A stretch of 64,000 nucleotides of DNA from Dipteris shenzhenensis (GCA_047967505.1 CM106538.1), one strand, 5' to 3'; counted from the stretch's first letter, positions 45,281 to 57,710 are shown. Made by a program: numbers and translations. Notes: generated by a model from the sequence alone, not told the origin.

Positions 45281-45831
45281 TACCCCCTCTCAAGGGTTTG
45301 CCTCATGCTATGTCAAAGGATACATCTAGTCACATAATTTCTCATGCCATCTCATGGTGGTCAAGGATAAATATATGGCTAGGATCTCATGCTAGCAAAG
45401 GTGCCCAAGGATCAAGGTTTACAAAAATGGGATAGACCCCTCCAAAATGGTTATCTCCCTTGCATGTACAAGGATGAATCTTAGGCCTTTATGTGGACCT
45501 AGTTTCTCATTTCTACAAGAGGTACCATGGGGGTAAACACATATCACATGGCCTACATCATATGGTGACCAGAGGTGATTTACAAAATACAAAACACATA
45601 ACATTCTTTTTGGAGTACTATTCCAGGCAGAGAACGTCAAAATTTGACCAAGTGATGATAAATAAAGTTCAAAAGACAAAGTGCTCAAAAGGCATAGTCT
45701 TTATCTTCTACCACAAAGTTTGATTCTTCATTTGTTGATGGAGTCTTTCCTTCAGCAAGATTTCCTTTGTTGTTGATGCAGCTCTTCTTCACATGAAATG
45801 CTTCATTCTCTTGGGAGTCATTCCTCTCTTC

Positions 45832-46053
45832 TTAGGCTTGTCTCTTGGAGAGCAGCTGTAGAGAAAACCCTTTTAGGTGGCAATACTCCATAGTATGATT
45901 GGGTACTCCACAGAAGGCACATATCTTTTTCTTGGTGTTCACCTTGATGAAATATTCACCATTACAGGGCTTTACTCTCATTCTTGGCTTCTTTTGGAAT
46001 GCTTTCCTCTGAGATACATAGTCAATGTCAGAGGAACTATATGATGAAGGCAT
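45832..46053 (-). pseudogene. Gag zinc-knuckle fragment between the LTR-like copies
   Basis: A 73-codon minus-strand frame, MPSSYSSSDIDYVSQRKAFQ, then KKKICAFCGVPNHTMEYC, a CCHC knuckle (C-x2-C-x4-H-x4-C), ending in SKRQA. The linker is basic, as in copia gag proteins. It lies between two near-identical LTR-like segments on the same strand, so it could belong to a small element C. No pol is seen. Confidence 0.55.
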
Positions 46054-46177
46054 ATTGGGAAGGTCTTACCACTAATTTGGCAGTGTCCAGTCCCTTACAA
46101 AGAAGTCTCCTTCTCCACAAGTATAATTGGTTGGAGAGATAGTTAAATACCCCAAACTCTTAGCATAAAGGAAATTC

Positions 46178-46336
46178 TAGGCACCACCCCATGTGGGGGC
46201 CTTTGCATTACATCATCACCTGTGTCATGGCCTATGGCACTAAGTGTGTCTCTTCTACACACACACACACAACCATATGACTGCTAGTGGATGCACACAT
46301 GCTCCTAGCAAGCCCTTGATCACACATATCCCAACA
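46178..46336 (-). mobile_element. LTR-like element C, copy 2 (partial)
   Basis: The same TGTTGGGATATG start on the minus strand at 46,336, preceded by TTTGGAGAGTGGAGAT, the PPT-like context typical of copia 3' ends. Similarity to copy 1 stops at TAGGCACC (46,178), so the rest of the LTR is missing. Confidence 0.65.
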
Positions 46337-46344
46337 ATCTCCAC

Positions 46345-47150
46345 TCTCCAAACCAAAGTTGGATTATCATGTCATCTCATGACCATATTCAAGTCAACTA
46401 CAAACCAACGTTGGGCTATCCTATTTGTATAGGGTTTGCAGTTATGATATCTAGCCATGCTTATTCTAAAGCAAACGTGGGTTAGTGTCAACTCTAAGCT
46501 AGAGTTGGGTTTTATGTCCACTCATTATGGTCAACAAGCAAAGTACTTTTTTGTCTCGCATCTCTCCCTCTACTTGTTTGTCTATTTGTGGAAGGGTAGT
46601 GTCGGGGTTGCATTTGAGGGGTGCGATCATCTGATGTGAATTCCATTTGTGATCTGAGGCAAAACCTTGGGTACTCTGAACCAAGTTGGGTATCATGTCC
46701 ATTCATGTACCAAAGTTGAGTTATTATGTGCACTCATGTTTGCTCCATTCATGTCCATTCATGTACCAAAGTTGAGTTAATATGTGCACTCGTGTTTGCT
46801 CCAAACCCGAGCGAAGTTATCACGATCTGAGTGAAGCTATCATGGTGAAACTCAAGAGCTACCATGTTTCCACATGTTCGCTCCGAACCAGAGTTGGGTT
46901 ATGAGGTTGATTCATGTGGGTTGATGAACTAGAGGGCATCACGTCCTCTCAAGCAAGTCCTTTTTTGCCTGGTCAACTTGCTTGCTCAAGTGAACTGGAG
47001 CTTGTCCACGTTGGACCAAAGTTGGGTTAGCAAGTGTCCACTCTGAATGAGATCCGGGTGATGATGGCCACGGGGCTCCGAAGGTCATGTTGACAGGTGC
47101 AAACCAAGGTTGGGTTGTGATGTGAGCACTCAAGTGAGAGGTGGGTTATG
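46345..47150. repeat. Degenerate tandem repeat with ACCAAAGTTGGGTTATCATGT units
   Basis: At least eight recurrences of AACCARAGTTGGGTTATSATG, GTGCACTCATG and TTTGCTCC, irregularly spaced at about 40-80 bp; a related copy is near 44,884. Opposed short ORFs here are side effects of the repeats. Confidence 0.65.
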
Positions 47151-47309
47151 ATGTGATGGTCTAACAAGCAAGTACTTAAATGTCTCAAGAGAGTAATGTG
47201 GATTGAAGATGCTCTGTGCGCTTGTGTTGCAGCCATGGCTCTCTGACCTTTCATCTTCATCCTCCTCTTGCCTAACTCCCTTCCCCCTTAGCATCCATTG
47301 CTCTGCACT

Positions 47310-48420
47310 TATATCTTTGATGTATCTCAAGACTATTTTGGTTGCATTTCAATGAGACTATTTTGGATTTGCCATAAACTATGCAAGTGAACTTACTGCA
47401 CAACAAATATCTGGCCTTGTGATAATCTGTTATATAAGAGATCCAATGCGATATCAATAGTACTTGTCATTGACTGTAGGCTTGGATCTTTAGTAAATTT
47501 CAAACTTTGTTTCATGGGAGTGGCTGCAATCTTGCAATCTGCCATATGAAACTTCTTTAGGAGCCTATTCACATATTTCTATTGGCTCATGAAGGTGCTA
47601 TCTGAGTCTCTTCAGAACTCAATACCAAGACAATAGTGCATAAGTCCAAGATCTTTCCTATCAAACTTTGCAGATAAGCCTTGTTTCAACTTACTGATGA
47701 AGCTATCATTACTTCCTATCACAACCAGATCATCTACATACAAAAGTGCAATAGTAATGTCTTCCCCTTGAACTTTGTAGTAGAGAGTATGATTTGCATT
47801 GGACTTCATGTATCCAAGATTAACAAAATACTTGTAAATTTGTTGTTTCAACTTCTAGGTGCTTGCTTTAAGCTGTAGAGACTTTGCTTGAGATGGCAAA
47901 CGTGATGCTCTTTCCATGGTTTAACATACCCTGTTGGTTGCTGCATGTAGACTTCCTCGTCTAGCTAGCCATTGAGAAAAGCATTTTTGACATCTAGCTG
48001 ATATGCATTCCCATCTACTGAGTGTCGCTAGTGATACCAAAAATCTTATGGAATCCATCTTTGCTACTGAAAACCCAGTTGTTTGCAATGGCCTTCTTTC
48101 CTGGTGGAAGGTTGCATAATTCCCAAGTATTGTTTTTATACAATGCTTCCATTCCTTCATTCATAGCAATTTGCCATTCTGGCTTGTCAACTGCGTACTC
48201 TGGCTCTTTTATAGCCATGGTTGTAGTCATAAGAGCATAATTGGTGGTTTCAATCCGAATTGCTTTGCCTTTCTGAGCATATGTCAATCTTCCTAGGGGT
48301 CTACTTTCCCTAATAGACTGTCTGAGTTGCTGCTCGTCTCGGGGTGTCTCTGGCAATTCTTGCTCTCCTTCATCACCCTTTTCTGTAGGTGATCACACTG
48401 GGTGATCACACTAATTACTC
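47310..48420 (-). pseudogene. Copia A RT fragment with internal deletion
   Basis: In minus-strand order: the acidic linker and DKPEWQIAMNEGMEALYKNN with ELCNLPPGKKAIANNWV (48,356-48,080), a jump into SSKDGFHKI that skips roughly 40 codons of RT, then RT blocks in shifting frames with LLYVDDLVVIGSND near 47,730 and, further on, SLIYNRLSQGQ-like remains near 47,430. The sequence is closest to the other copia A copies. No LTR is present. Confidence 0.85.
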
Positions 48421-48456
48421 AGTCACCTACAGTCACACTAATTAGTGTGCTTCAGA

Positions 48457-48703
48457 CTCGGGGGGGTCACTCATCATATGTAACTCTATCACGTGAGTTC
48501 AACAAAAGGATATTTTTTATTTCTAAAATTTACATAAATAAATATACATAAGGGACTATTTTAAATAGTTTTGGAAAAAAATTACAGATTTGTATAGAAA
48601 AGGGGTACATTTTATTAATGAAAAATTTTACAGATAAGGGATTTTAAATATAGGCCTTGAACGCACGTGATATAGAGGGTTTGTACATAGTGACCCCCCC
48701 GAG
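48457..48703. mobile_element. hAT-type MITE, copy 2 (247 bp)
   Basis: Perfect 15-bp terminal inverted repeats, CTCGGGGGGGTCACT and AGTGACCCCCCCGAG. A perfect 8-bp target duplication GCTTCAGA lies at 48,449-48,456 and 48,704-48,711. The interior is AT-rich and non-coding, nearly the same as copy 1 in the same orientation. Confidence 0.95.
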
Positions 48704-48719
48704 GCTTCAGATGGGTTCA

Positions 48720-49660
48720 CCGCCAATCGTTGAAGGACTGGGTAATAACTTGGGTAAGAGGGCGAACTTCCATACTTTAATAGAGGTGGAGGCGAGAGCC
48801 TTCGATCTGCTTCTTCCAGTGATGCATTAGGGCACTGTTGGGTAGATCTTGGAAGGATTGCACATTGGGTCACCATTGAACATCTTTGGACGGGGAGGAG
48901 GGGGGTGTTGGAGGGACATCATTGTTGTCCATAGGCATGGGTTCCTCTTCAACAGTCCCAGTGGGTGACAGGTCGATGGTGGGCATATGTACAAAATTCT
49001 TTGGCTTGAGGAGCGTGTTGAGTGCTTCCTCTGAAAGGTCGACATGAGTGTTGGAGGAGATGGACTGGGAGGTCTCTTGCTGTGCAAAGCTTGTGTTGGA
49101 GGCATTGGAGGAGTAAACGGGGAGGTTTGTGCGGGGGAGTTGGGGCGGGATGGCATGGGTGGTTTGTTGGGGGGGGTTGGGTGGGATCAATAGGAGGCGA
49201 TTGTGGGATTTTGACGGGTGGGTGGTGGACTTGAAAATTGCTATGGATTCCTGCCCCTCTGCCTCAGTGACTTCTTCAGGATATGCTATGTGGATTGTTT
49301 TAAAATTGTTGACCAAGGACTCGAGAGAGTCCTGGAGAGCTTTACAGCACCCAGTTATATAGAATGATTATGCCAAGGGGATGGTAGGCAACTAGGTGAC
49401 TTTGCGTTTGGACTGCTGAGGCTCGACCATAGGTCTGCATCTAGTTGATATCGGCTTGGAGGCCGACGGGAGTGCAAACCCATGGGATGAGTTCATCAGG
49501 CTTGGCTAGTTTCATCACGTCATCGTCTTGTGGGTAATTGGTGGACTTTGTGATGACCTGATGCCACGCTTGGAAGTTGAGCAGGATGGGGTGGGTAGCA
49601 AGGGTCTGAAGGTTAGAGGGGCAGAGAAGGGAGAGGCTGGCGGGTTGAAGATCGAGAGAG
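48720..49660 (-). CDS. Proline/serine-rich protein fragments, unknown
   Basis: The best block is 48,870-49,316 (148 aa, MVNNFKTIHIAYPEEVTEAE; then Pro-, Ser- and Asn-rich; then PTPPSSPSKDVQW). Upstream on the same strand, 49,441-49,671 (76 aa, MKLAKPDELIPWVCTPVGLQ) may be the preceding part, and 48,840-48,720 the following part, after a stop. Frames shift between blocks, so it is probably a decayed gene. The family is not recognised. It is flanked by a MITE on one side and copia B on the other. Confidence 0.3.
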
Positions 49661-49679
49661 AAGTATGACATGGCAAGGA

Positions 49680-50026
49680 TGGGGCGGCAATGATCAGCAT
49701 TACGGCAGAGGATTGTTTGGAGTAGAGGCAGAGGTAGGGCAGCCCGATCTAGAGGCCGTGGCAGAAATCAAAATATGCAGCAAATTCAAGAAAACTAGTC
49801 CTATGGAGGAGGACATCATAACTTTAGAGGCAGGGGGAGCCAAAGGGGTCATGGTGGATGGCAGAGAGGCCAAAACACAAACAGCAATGTTGAATGCTAC
49901 TAATGTGGTAAAATGGGTCATATGGTTAAAGACTGCTATAAAAAGCAGAATGACATCATGACTGAAAAATTGTAGCAAGGCAATTATGCATCCTCTAGTA
50001 GACAGGGTGATGATAGAAATGAGCAT
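49680..50026 (+). pseudogene. Copia B gag tail with zinc knuckle
   Basis: An RGRGRAARSRGRGRN stretch is followed by RGRGSQRGHGGW, then a zinc knuckle at 49,895-49,936 with Cys, Cys, His, Cys in C-x2-C-x4-H-x4-C spacing, in which the residue before the second Cys is a TAA stop. A second stop follows near 49,975. Confidence 0.75.
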
Positions 50027-51610
50027 TTGTTTATAGAGCAGCACATGATCAATTCTGTGACAAGTGCAGAAGAAAGCAATTATGTGTGGTATGTTGACTC
50101 AGGTGCATCAAACCACATGACAGGTCATGCAGAATGGATGCAAGATGCAAGGAAAATGGAAAGACCAAGATTTGTGGAGACTGGTGATGATACTACACAT
50201 CCTATTGTGCAGATGGGTAAAATTCCTTTGTCTATGCAGGATGGGAAAAAGAAATACCAGTCTGAAAAATTTCATGTCCCGAATATCACCAAGAACTTGG
50301 TTTCTATTGATCAAATGGTTGAGCAGGGCTTGCAGGTCAGATTTAATCCTTATGGATGCTTTGTTGAGGATATGAAAAATAAAGGTCGCTTGATAGCAAA
50401 AGGGAAGAAGAAGGGCAGGATGTTTATGTTGGATGCAGACATGCCTGAATTGAGTGCAGCAATGTTTGCACATGGGACTGGTGTAGTCGTAGATATAAAT
50501 ATCTGGCATAAACGCATTGGTCATGTTAATGTACAGTGACTTAAATTAATGTAGGCCCAAAATATTGTTGCAAGATTGCCTAAGTTCAAGGTTGCAGAAA
50601 TGCATAAGGTATGTGAAGCCTGTCAATTTGGAAAATAGGCAAGGAAACCATTTCCTAGACATGTTCAAGAGAGTAAGAGGCCATTGGAATTAATCCACTC
50701 TAATGTGTGGACTACTAAAGCTGCATCTATTGGAGGCTGTCATTATTTTGGCACTTTTATTGATGACTACAGCAGAAAAGTTTGGGTGTATTTTATAAAA
50801 AAGAAAAGTGAAGTGTTTGGGCATTTCAAAGCTTTTAAAGCTATGGTTGAGAAAGAAACAGCAGGCCTGCAAATGAAATGCCTAAGGTCAGATGGAGGGG
50901 GAGAGTACCTGTCAAATGAGTTTGCAAGGTTCCTGTAGGAGCATGGCATAAAGCATCAATATTCATGCAGTCATACCCCACATCAAAATGGACTTGCAGA
51001 AAGGAAAAACAGGCATATTGGAGAGGTATCTCGTGCCATGCTTAACGAAAAAGACCTGCCATATTATTATTGGGCTGAAGCAGTTGCTACAGCAGTCTAC
51101 ATAATGAACAGGATTCCCACTGCGGCAATACATGGCATGATGCCAGAGGAGAGGTATACTAGTAGGAAACTAGATATTTCTCATTTGAAAGTTTTTGGTT
51201 GCATTGCCTATGTTCATGTGCCAGATGAGTTGAGATCCAAGTTGGATCCAAAAGCTGGAAAGTGCATCTTTATTGGTTATTCTCTGTAGCAGAAAGGGTA
51301 TAGATGCTATAACCCTTCTACTTGTAAGTTTACAATAAGCACAGATGTTGTTTTTGATGAGATGAGCAGCTAGTATGAACCAGTAAATGTGATTGATGAT
51401 GTAGATGCACAAAATGGTAATGCTGCACAGAATTCACAGCAGCAATCACAAAATATTAGTGGACCTGTAGTGTCCTCTAGCAGTGGTTCACATACTTTGC
51501 CATGGACAGGCAGATTGAGATCAGGAGGATCTCCTCAAAGCAATGCAGATGGTGGTATGCAAGTATCACGAAAAGAAAAGAGAAAGTATATCAGCCCATG
51601 TTTGATGTGA
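50027..51610 (+). pseudogene. Copia B protease and integrase
   Basis: The protease active site DSGASNHMTGH begins at 50,096. The pre-integrase block ends IWHKRIGHVNVQ, then a stop at 50,537. The integrase core (from LELIHSNVW, about 50,690) has Asn in place of the first catalytic Asp, keeps the second in LRSDGGGEYLS and keeps Glu in NGLAERKN. Stops lie at about 50,537, 50,552, 50,636, 50,936, 51,287 and 51,371, all in one frame. The frame ends at 51,610, after a shift relative to RT. Confidence 0.85.
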
Positions 51611-52945
51611 ATGCAGGTCACTCTTATGTGGATGGTGAATCCAGTGGCTCAGAACAGAGCCTTGATGATGAGTTGGGTATTCCTTTTGTTGTTACACCTG
51701 GAGTAAGGAAGACAAGGGATGTTTTGAGAGCACCTGGTAGTGAGCCTATTTTGCGCAAGTCTACCAGAGCTAGGTATCCTATGGATAAGCTAAAATATGA
51801 TGGATTTATAGCCATTCACTATGCCTATATGGTCAAAGTGATACATGAACCAGAACCCACTTCTTTTGAGCAAGCCATGGGAAAAGAAAAATGGGAGAAA
51901 GCCATGGATGAAGAAATGGATGCCTTGGAAGCAAATGCTACATGGAAATTGGTGCCTTTGCCTAAAGACAAGAATGCAATTGGTTGCAAGTGGGTTTATA
52001 AGGTGAAGCACAATGCAGATGGTTCTGTGAATCGATACAAGGCAAGATTAGTTGTCAAGGGGTATGCACAGACATATGGCATTCATTATGAAGAAACATT
52101 CAGTCCGGTTGCAAGGATGGCAATCGTAAGAGCAATCATTGCTATGGCTGCATCAAAGGGATGGTCTTTATATTATATGGATGTAAAGAATGCTTTCTTG
52201 CATGGTGATTTGCAAGAAGAGGTCTACATGGAGCAGCCACCAGGTTATGTTCATGTTGTGCATCCTGAGTTTGTTTGCAGGTTAAAGAAAGCCTTGTATG
52301 GCTTGAAGCAACAACCCATAGCATGGTCTGACAAGATAGAACAGTATCTTGTCACTATTGGCTTTCATATTTCCAAGGTAGATTTCTCACTTTATGTGAG
52401 AAAAATAGAGAAAGGCATTATGCTGCTTGTCATTTATGTTGATGATTTGATCATCACAGGTGATAGTGATGAAGATATCCTTCATGTGAAATTGCTATTG
52501 AAGTAGAAGTTTGAGATGAAGGATTTGAGAGAGCTGCGTTACTTCTTGGGCATTGAGTTGATTAGATCCACAAGTGGGATATGGCTCTTACAGAGGCAGT
52601 ATGGATTGGACATGCTATCCAAATATGGGATGACAAGTTGTAAGCCTATTTCAGTTCCTTTGGAGCAGAATGTGAAGTTGAGCACATATGCAAGTGAGCT
52701 TCTGGAAGACCCTACTATGTATAGACACATAGTAGGAAGTTTGATTTATATGACTATTACCAGGCCAGATTTGAGCTATGCTATTGGGTTGGTAAGTCAG
52801 TTTATGCAGGCTCCAAGGAAACCACATTTGGATGTGGCTAGATGCATACTGAGGTATGTAAAGTCTACATTGCAGTATGGACTATTTTATGAGACTGGGA
52901 TTCAGATACAGTTGCATGGATACACTGATGCTGATTGGGTTGGTA
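51502..52945 (+). pseudogene. Copia B reverse transcriptase
   Basis: In the +1 frame relative to integrase: NATWKLVPLPKDKNAIGCKW, YKARLVVKGYAQTYGIHYEE, TFSPVARMAIVRAIIAMAAS, then MDVKNAFLHGDLQEEVYMEQ and the catalytic IYVDDLIITGDS (YVDD at 52,435-52,446). One in-frame TAG at 52,504-52,506 precedes FEMKDLRELRYFLGIE. This is the best preserved RT in the window; both catalytic Asp of YVDD are present. Confidence 0.9.
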
Positions 52946-53225
52946 TATTTCTGATAGAAGATCTACAGTGGATATGTGTTCTCCATTGGGAGTGCTGCAG
53001 TCACTTGGAGGAATAAGAAACAGCCTATAGTTGCCTTGTGGAGGACAGAGGCTGAGTACAGGGGTGCAGCAATGGCTGCATGTGAGGTAGCTTGGTTGCA
53101 TAAGCTACTTTATGATATGCATCAGTCTACAGATGGGCCAGTTGTCATTTATTATGACAACATGAGTAGTATACAATTGGCAAATAACCCAGTCTATCAT
53201 GCTAGAACAAAAGTTAAACCTTCAG
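52880..53225 (+). pseudogene. Copia B RNase H, frameshifted and truncated
   Basis: The domain opens LHGYTDADWVG. A shift near 52,943 moves to a frame reading SDRRSTV, and a second near 52,968 to FSIGSAAVTWRNKKQPIVAL. TEAEYRGAAMAACEVAWLHK and VIYYDNMSSIQLANNP follow. The end is lost after HARTK. Confidence 0.85.
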
Positions 53226-53229
53226 CTTG

Positions 53230-53830
53230 AGTCCATTTTGGTATTACAAAACCCAACAATGCGACCCTGCCAAAGATTCCCTTTATTTGCTCTGTCCTTT
53301 GTTGAAACCTTGAATGGACCTATCATATAATGTTGCATTGTAGCCCAGGATATTATCCTGAACTCTTGAGAATCCAAAAATCTATGTCATCCTTCAAAAT
53401 GTGACCTACACAAGATTGAAGAGATCGATTCGGTCTAGGGGAGGGGAAGGGGAGTGCTCCACCATTGTAGAAAGAAAGGGAGCAAAGAGAAAAAAGTTTG
53501 AGAGGAGGAGGCTGAGAGAAGGTTGAGAGGAGAAGCTAAGAAGAAGGTTGCGAGTGAATGGGGATAGTTTCGAAAGACTCCTAGGAGGTGTTTGGGGGGG
53601 TGGGGACACTTTTCCAAAATTTTGTTTTTTCTTTTTGAGGGAGGGGGGCGGGGGAATTCCACACGAATTTGGGCCCACCATGGAGAAGGAAGAGGGTAGG
53701 GGGACCATCCAAAAGTTTAAGGGGATGAGTCAATGCCCCAAGAGGTGGTGCAGGCAAGAGGGATGCAAGTGGAAGGTAGTGGGGCCCAAGGGAGGTCTAT
53801 CCACCAATGAGAGACCAATATAGAATCCTT
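53230..53830. other. GA/G-rich low-complexity stretch
   Basis: 53,420-53,760 is strongly purine-rich on the plus strand. The long Ser/Pro/Leu minus-strand ORF and the Gly-rich plus-strand ORF both follow from this bias. No gene is supported. Confidence 0.55.
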
Positions 53831-56098
53831 GATTCTTTTATGTATGCATAGGTGAAATAGATATGTCTTATTTTCTAGTGTTGAGATTATAATATATTAT
53901 CATATTTATATGTTGAAGTGCTATAAGTTAACTAATCATATCAATTAACACATTTCAAGTGTTGATAACATGCATTGATCATAGTTATGAAAAATAATTT
54001 ACTCATATAGATCATCTCTTGCCATTTGTGTTTATGCACTAGATGAAGATATTTTTACATTTTTAAACTTGTTATATATATTCACACTAGAAGAGGGCTT
54101 AGATGTGGTATTATATGGAAGCAATGAAGTGGCATCTTTTGGATGAATACATATTGATGCTCTCATACTTGTGTGCCATTTTTAATGTTGTTTGTGATGA
54201 GAATAGTTTTGTAGTGATAAAATTACCAACCATTTGTGTATAAAAAACAATTTGTGATCAAGATGAAATCATACCCAAGGCTTACCTACTTGATATTAGA
54301 CAACCAAATCTAAAGGAGTAAAATTCGAGCCATTTCCTTGCTCAAGAGAAGTGTTAGCAATAGGTGAATTCAAAGGCTATATTCAAAATTTTCTTTATAT
54401 GGACCATGGTAGATGTAATTAAGCTAATGTGATAAGGCATCACTCAAAATTTGCAATGCAGTATAGTTCATATTTATATGTTTAGAGTACTATTAAATGG
54501 GCTTTCTTGACATCACCTAGGCATAGGTAGTTATTTACCAGAAGAAAAGGATTGCACAAAAGGGCTCTGCATCATTAAATTCAAGCATGTATGGAGAGCA
54601 TAAATTACTGACATGGTCATGGGTATTGAGGACGAACATTTTTTATGTGTAAGTTTATTGTTCTTAACACTTAAGAGATTTCTTGTGTTGAATGTGAGTA
54701 CAACTTAACGTTACTGGTCGGTATAAAACTATGTTGAGAAAGCACAAAGGAAAATAAATGAAGAGGTTAGTGGGATAAATGATCCAATAATAGGGATTCA
54801 AGATATTAGTGGGATTTCTCTCAATGCTCTCTCTATATTGGAGGATATAGATGGTAGAATAGCTACTAGTGAAGGAGAATTAGTTTAACTACATAAATGG
54901 TCAGAGGCTTTTGGTGATTATTTGACTTAACCAAATACCCATATGTAATCAAGGTATCAATGAAGAACAAGACTATTACATACTAGAGCATTTGGGTAGA
55001 TGTGAAATATAACATGTTCCATTAAATTCATGGGAATTTGGACAAGTTTAAATGATGAAGAATCCCCACAAGCATTTTTAATTGATATTTGTCATGTATT
55101 TTGATGGTAATATGACATTTATTGGTGCTCTATTGGTGGTAGCTTGTCCTACACTTCCTAATGTAATCTTGTCAATCATCACATTTTCATTTAATATTCA
55201 TGCTATTTTAAGGCAAAATTTATGCTCATCAATTGTGCATTAATGCAAAATTTTTAAAATTATCTAAAGACATCTCATGGCATAAAAAATCCAAAGTTTT
55301 CACAAAATTCTCCCATACCTTTGGATGTTGGACACTGGCTACTAGAGCAAGCTACAAGGTAGTATGAGGTGTTGCTCGTGATATCAAAATGTTAGAGAGA
55401 TTAAAGAGTAATATTTGAGGCTTGGTGTGAGTTTGAGGGTGGAGAGCCAAGACTTGAGAGCAATTGAAATTCTAGAGTTGAGACTCAAGAAGATAAGAAC
55501 TACAATATAGAACCACTAATTTTCAAACATTATCATGATGACTGCTAGTGACAAACTTGAATGAATGTTTAGTTTTTTATGGTTATCTACAAGTAACATG
55601 CCAACAACTAGCTAGAGCCTAGAATCTAAACTCAAGCTATTTATGAATATATATTCTGGCCAAATTTTAAAGTATCTACATTTTTTAAATAAAAATTTGG
55701 TGAACTTTCATGGAAATTATTTATAAATTTAGAATCTTAAAGCCTAATATTATCTCTTTTTCTAAATTTAGTTCCAATCTTGGCATATATACTGAGCTTT
55801 TGTTTTTATAGGAGAAAAAACTTTCAACTTTTTCTTAATAATGAAACCAATGTAAAAAATATATCTACATGATTATATAAAATATATCACTAGTAAATCT
55901 CGAGACAATTTTGATAATTGTTATTGACACTAACAAATTGTAAAATACCTTTTAGGATAAATTCTTTGCACATTTTAGGTCAAACATTAGTTTGACTTTG
56001 TTTGCAAGATATGCTTTATGCTTTATCCTTCTCTTTGTTCCCCCATATTTCCTTGCAGACTTCAATTCCTAGATTTGTTTGACTTTGCAATGATATAT
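53831..56098. other. Gene-free AT-rich stretch
   Basis: No ORF above about 60 codons on either strand, no repeat hallmark and no RNA gene recognised. It may be old, mutated transposon sequence. Confidence 0.5.
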
Positions 56099-56440
56099 TG
56101 TTTGTATGCTACATTTCTTCATGTGGCTACAATTCTATACACTACATTCCTTGCTCTTAGATTCCTTCTCAAACCTGCAAACTCATGCAATGGATACCTT
56201 TCATTTCCTACTAATACAAATCTAGCTTCTACTCATAATTGGGCTACAAACTATAGCTCCTACATCCATTTACTCTTGTGAGGGTAGCTTGTTTGTATGT
56301 TGCATCTCTTCATTTGGTTAAAATTTCATACAATGCATTCCTTAGCTCTTAGATTATTTCTCAAGCTTGAAAACTAGAGCAATGGATATCTTTTGTATCC
56401 TATTGATACGAATCTAGATCCTGCTCATATAAGTTGAGCT
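56099..56440. repeat. Diverged direct repeat, ~191-bp period
   Basis: TTTGTATGCTACATTTCTTC.. (56,101) and TTTGTATGTTGCATCTCTTC.. (56,291) begin two ~150-bp copies that share ACATTCCTTGCTCTTAGATT and AGCAATGGATA blocks. The hydrophobic ORF at 56,018-56,281 overlaps copy one but is not conserved in copy two. Confidence 0.7.
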
Positions 56441-57710
56441 AAAAGAAAATTACCTAATGGATAATGTTAGGTAATGTCATTCATGCTAAGTGAGTGATGA
56501 AGAATGAACTTGAAGCAAAGTCAGTAACATATCGTAATGCTGGTCATATCTCATCCAATCAAGAAGCGAAAGATACAAGGTACTTCTCAGCAACAATAGA
56601 CTCAATCTAGACTCAAATTCTCATTGACTCTATGGGAAATAGATGCTTCAATGTGGGGGACAAAGCCAAAGGGAGATAGGGATATTGGGGAATATACTAT
56701 TGGAATCAGATTGATAATAATGGAATTGTGAATCGAGCACTGCATTTTTTTTCAATGGTGCCTGGCGCATCATCTCATATGACAAAACATCAAGAATGGA
56801 TCACAGAGATGAAACCATTAGGAGGAGAGAAGAACGGTATCTACACTACAGATAACACACCAAATCCAATTCAAGGGAAAGGCATTATCCCTATGAATAA
56901 TTTCAGTGGTACGAAAGGATTGGTGAAAGATTTACTCTATGTTTCGAAAGGGTTTCGAAGCTCAACAAGAACCTCTTATCATTTGGTGAAATGACAAAAC
57001 ACAACTATTGAGTCATCTTTTATGGAGATGAATGCACGATTAGAGGCAAATTCAAAGGATATCAGCTAGTAGGAAAAGTAGTCAAGGAAGGATGCTTGTT
57101 CAGAATGCTAGCTTCAGTACCAAGTTTGCATGCTATGTCAGTTCAATTGCAACAATAGATGCCACTTTCTGCAATATGGCACAAGAGATATGGACATGTC
57201 AATTTCAAAAGCTTGAAAGAGCTCGAAAATTAGAATATGGCACTTGGAATTTTGAAACTTTAGTTTCTTGGAAAAGTTTGCGAAGCATGCTGCTTTGGTA
57301 AACAAAAGCGAAACAATTTTGGTAGAAGCACCTCTAGAGCACGAGGTATTCTTAATTTGATTCAGACAAATATATGGGGCCATGCCTAGACCCGCAGCAT
57401 CAATGGTTCACTTTACTATTTGACTTTCATCGATGACCACAGTAGATATTATTGGGTCTACTTTCTGAAAGAGAAATCTGAAGTCTTTTCCAAATTTTAA
57501 GAATTCAAAGCCATGGTAGAAAACCAGACATGCAGAAAGATCAAAGTCATGAGATCAGATAGAGGAGGTGAATACATATCTTCAGCATTCATGAATTTTT
57601 GCAGAAGTAATGACATTCAAAGACAATTTACTTATGGAGATACTCCTCATCAAAATGCAAGAGCTAAAAGGAAGAATGGTACTTTAGCAAATAGTGCTAG
57701 AGCAATGCTC

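Larger units (their letters stand above)
49680..53225 (+). mobile_element. Copia B, second Ty1/copia lineage, LTR-less
   Basis: From an RG-rich gag tail through protease, integrase, RT and RNase H in copia order. Its protein differs clearly from copia A (RT KKALYGLKQQPIAWSDKIEQ against KKSLYGLKQAPKSWYSKIDK). The gag N-terminus and 5' LTR are missing. The 3' end breaks off in RNase H at NPVYHARTK, with no PPT or LTR. It carries many nonsense codons and three or more frameshifts. Confidence 0.9.

Noticed and set aside
45419-45723. Overlapping ORFs on both strands
   Set aside because: Mutually antisense, without motifs, inside a probable LTR-element interior.
53406-53823. Ser/Pro-rich minus-strand and Gly-rich plus-strand ORFs
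   Set aside because: They overlap on opposite strands of a purine-rich low-complexity stretch, with no conserved motif.
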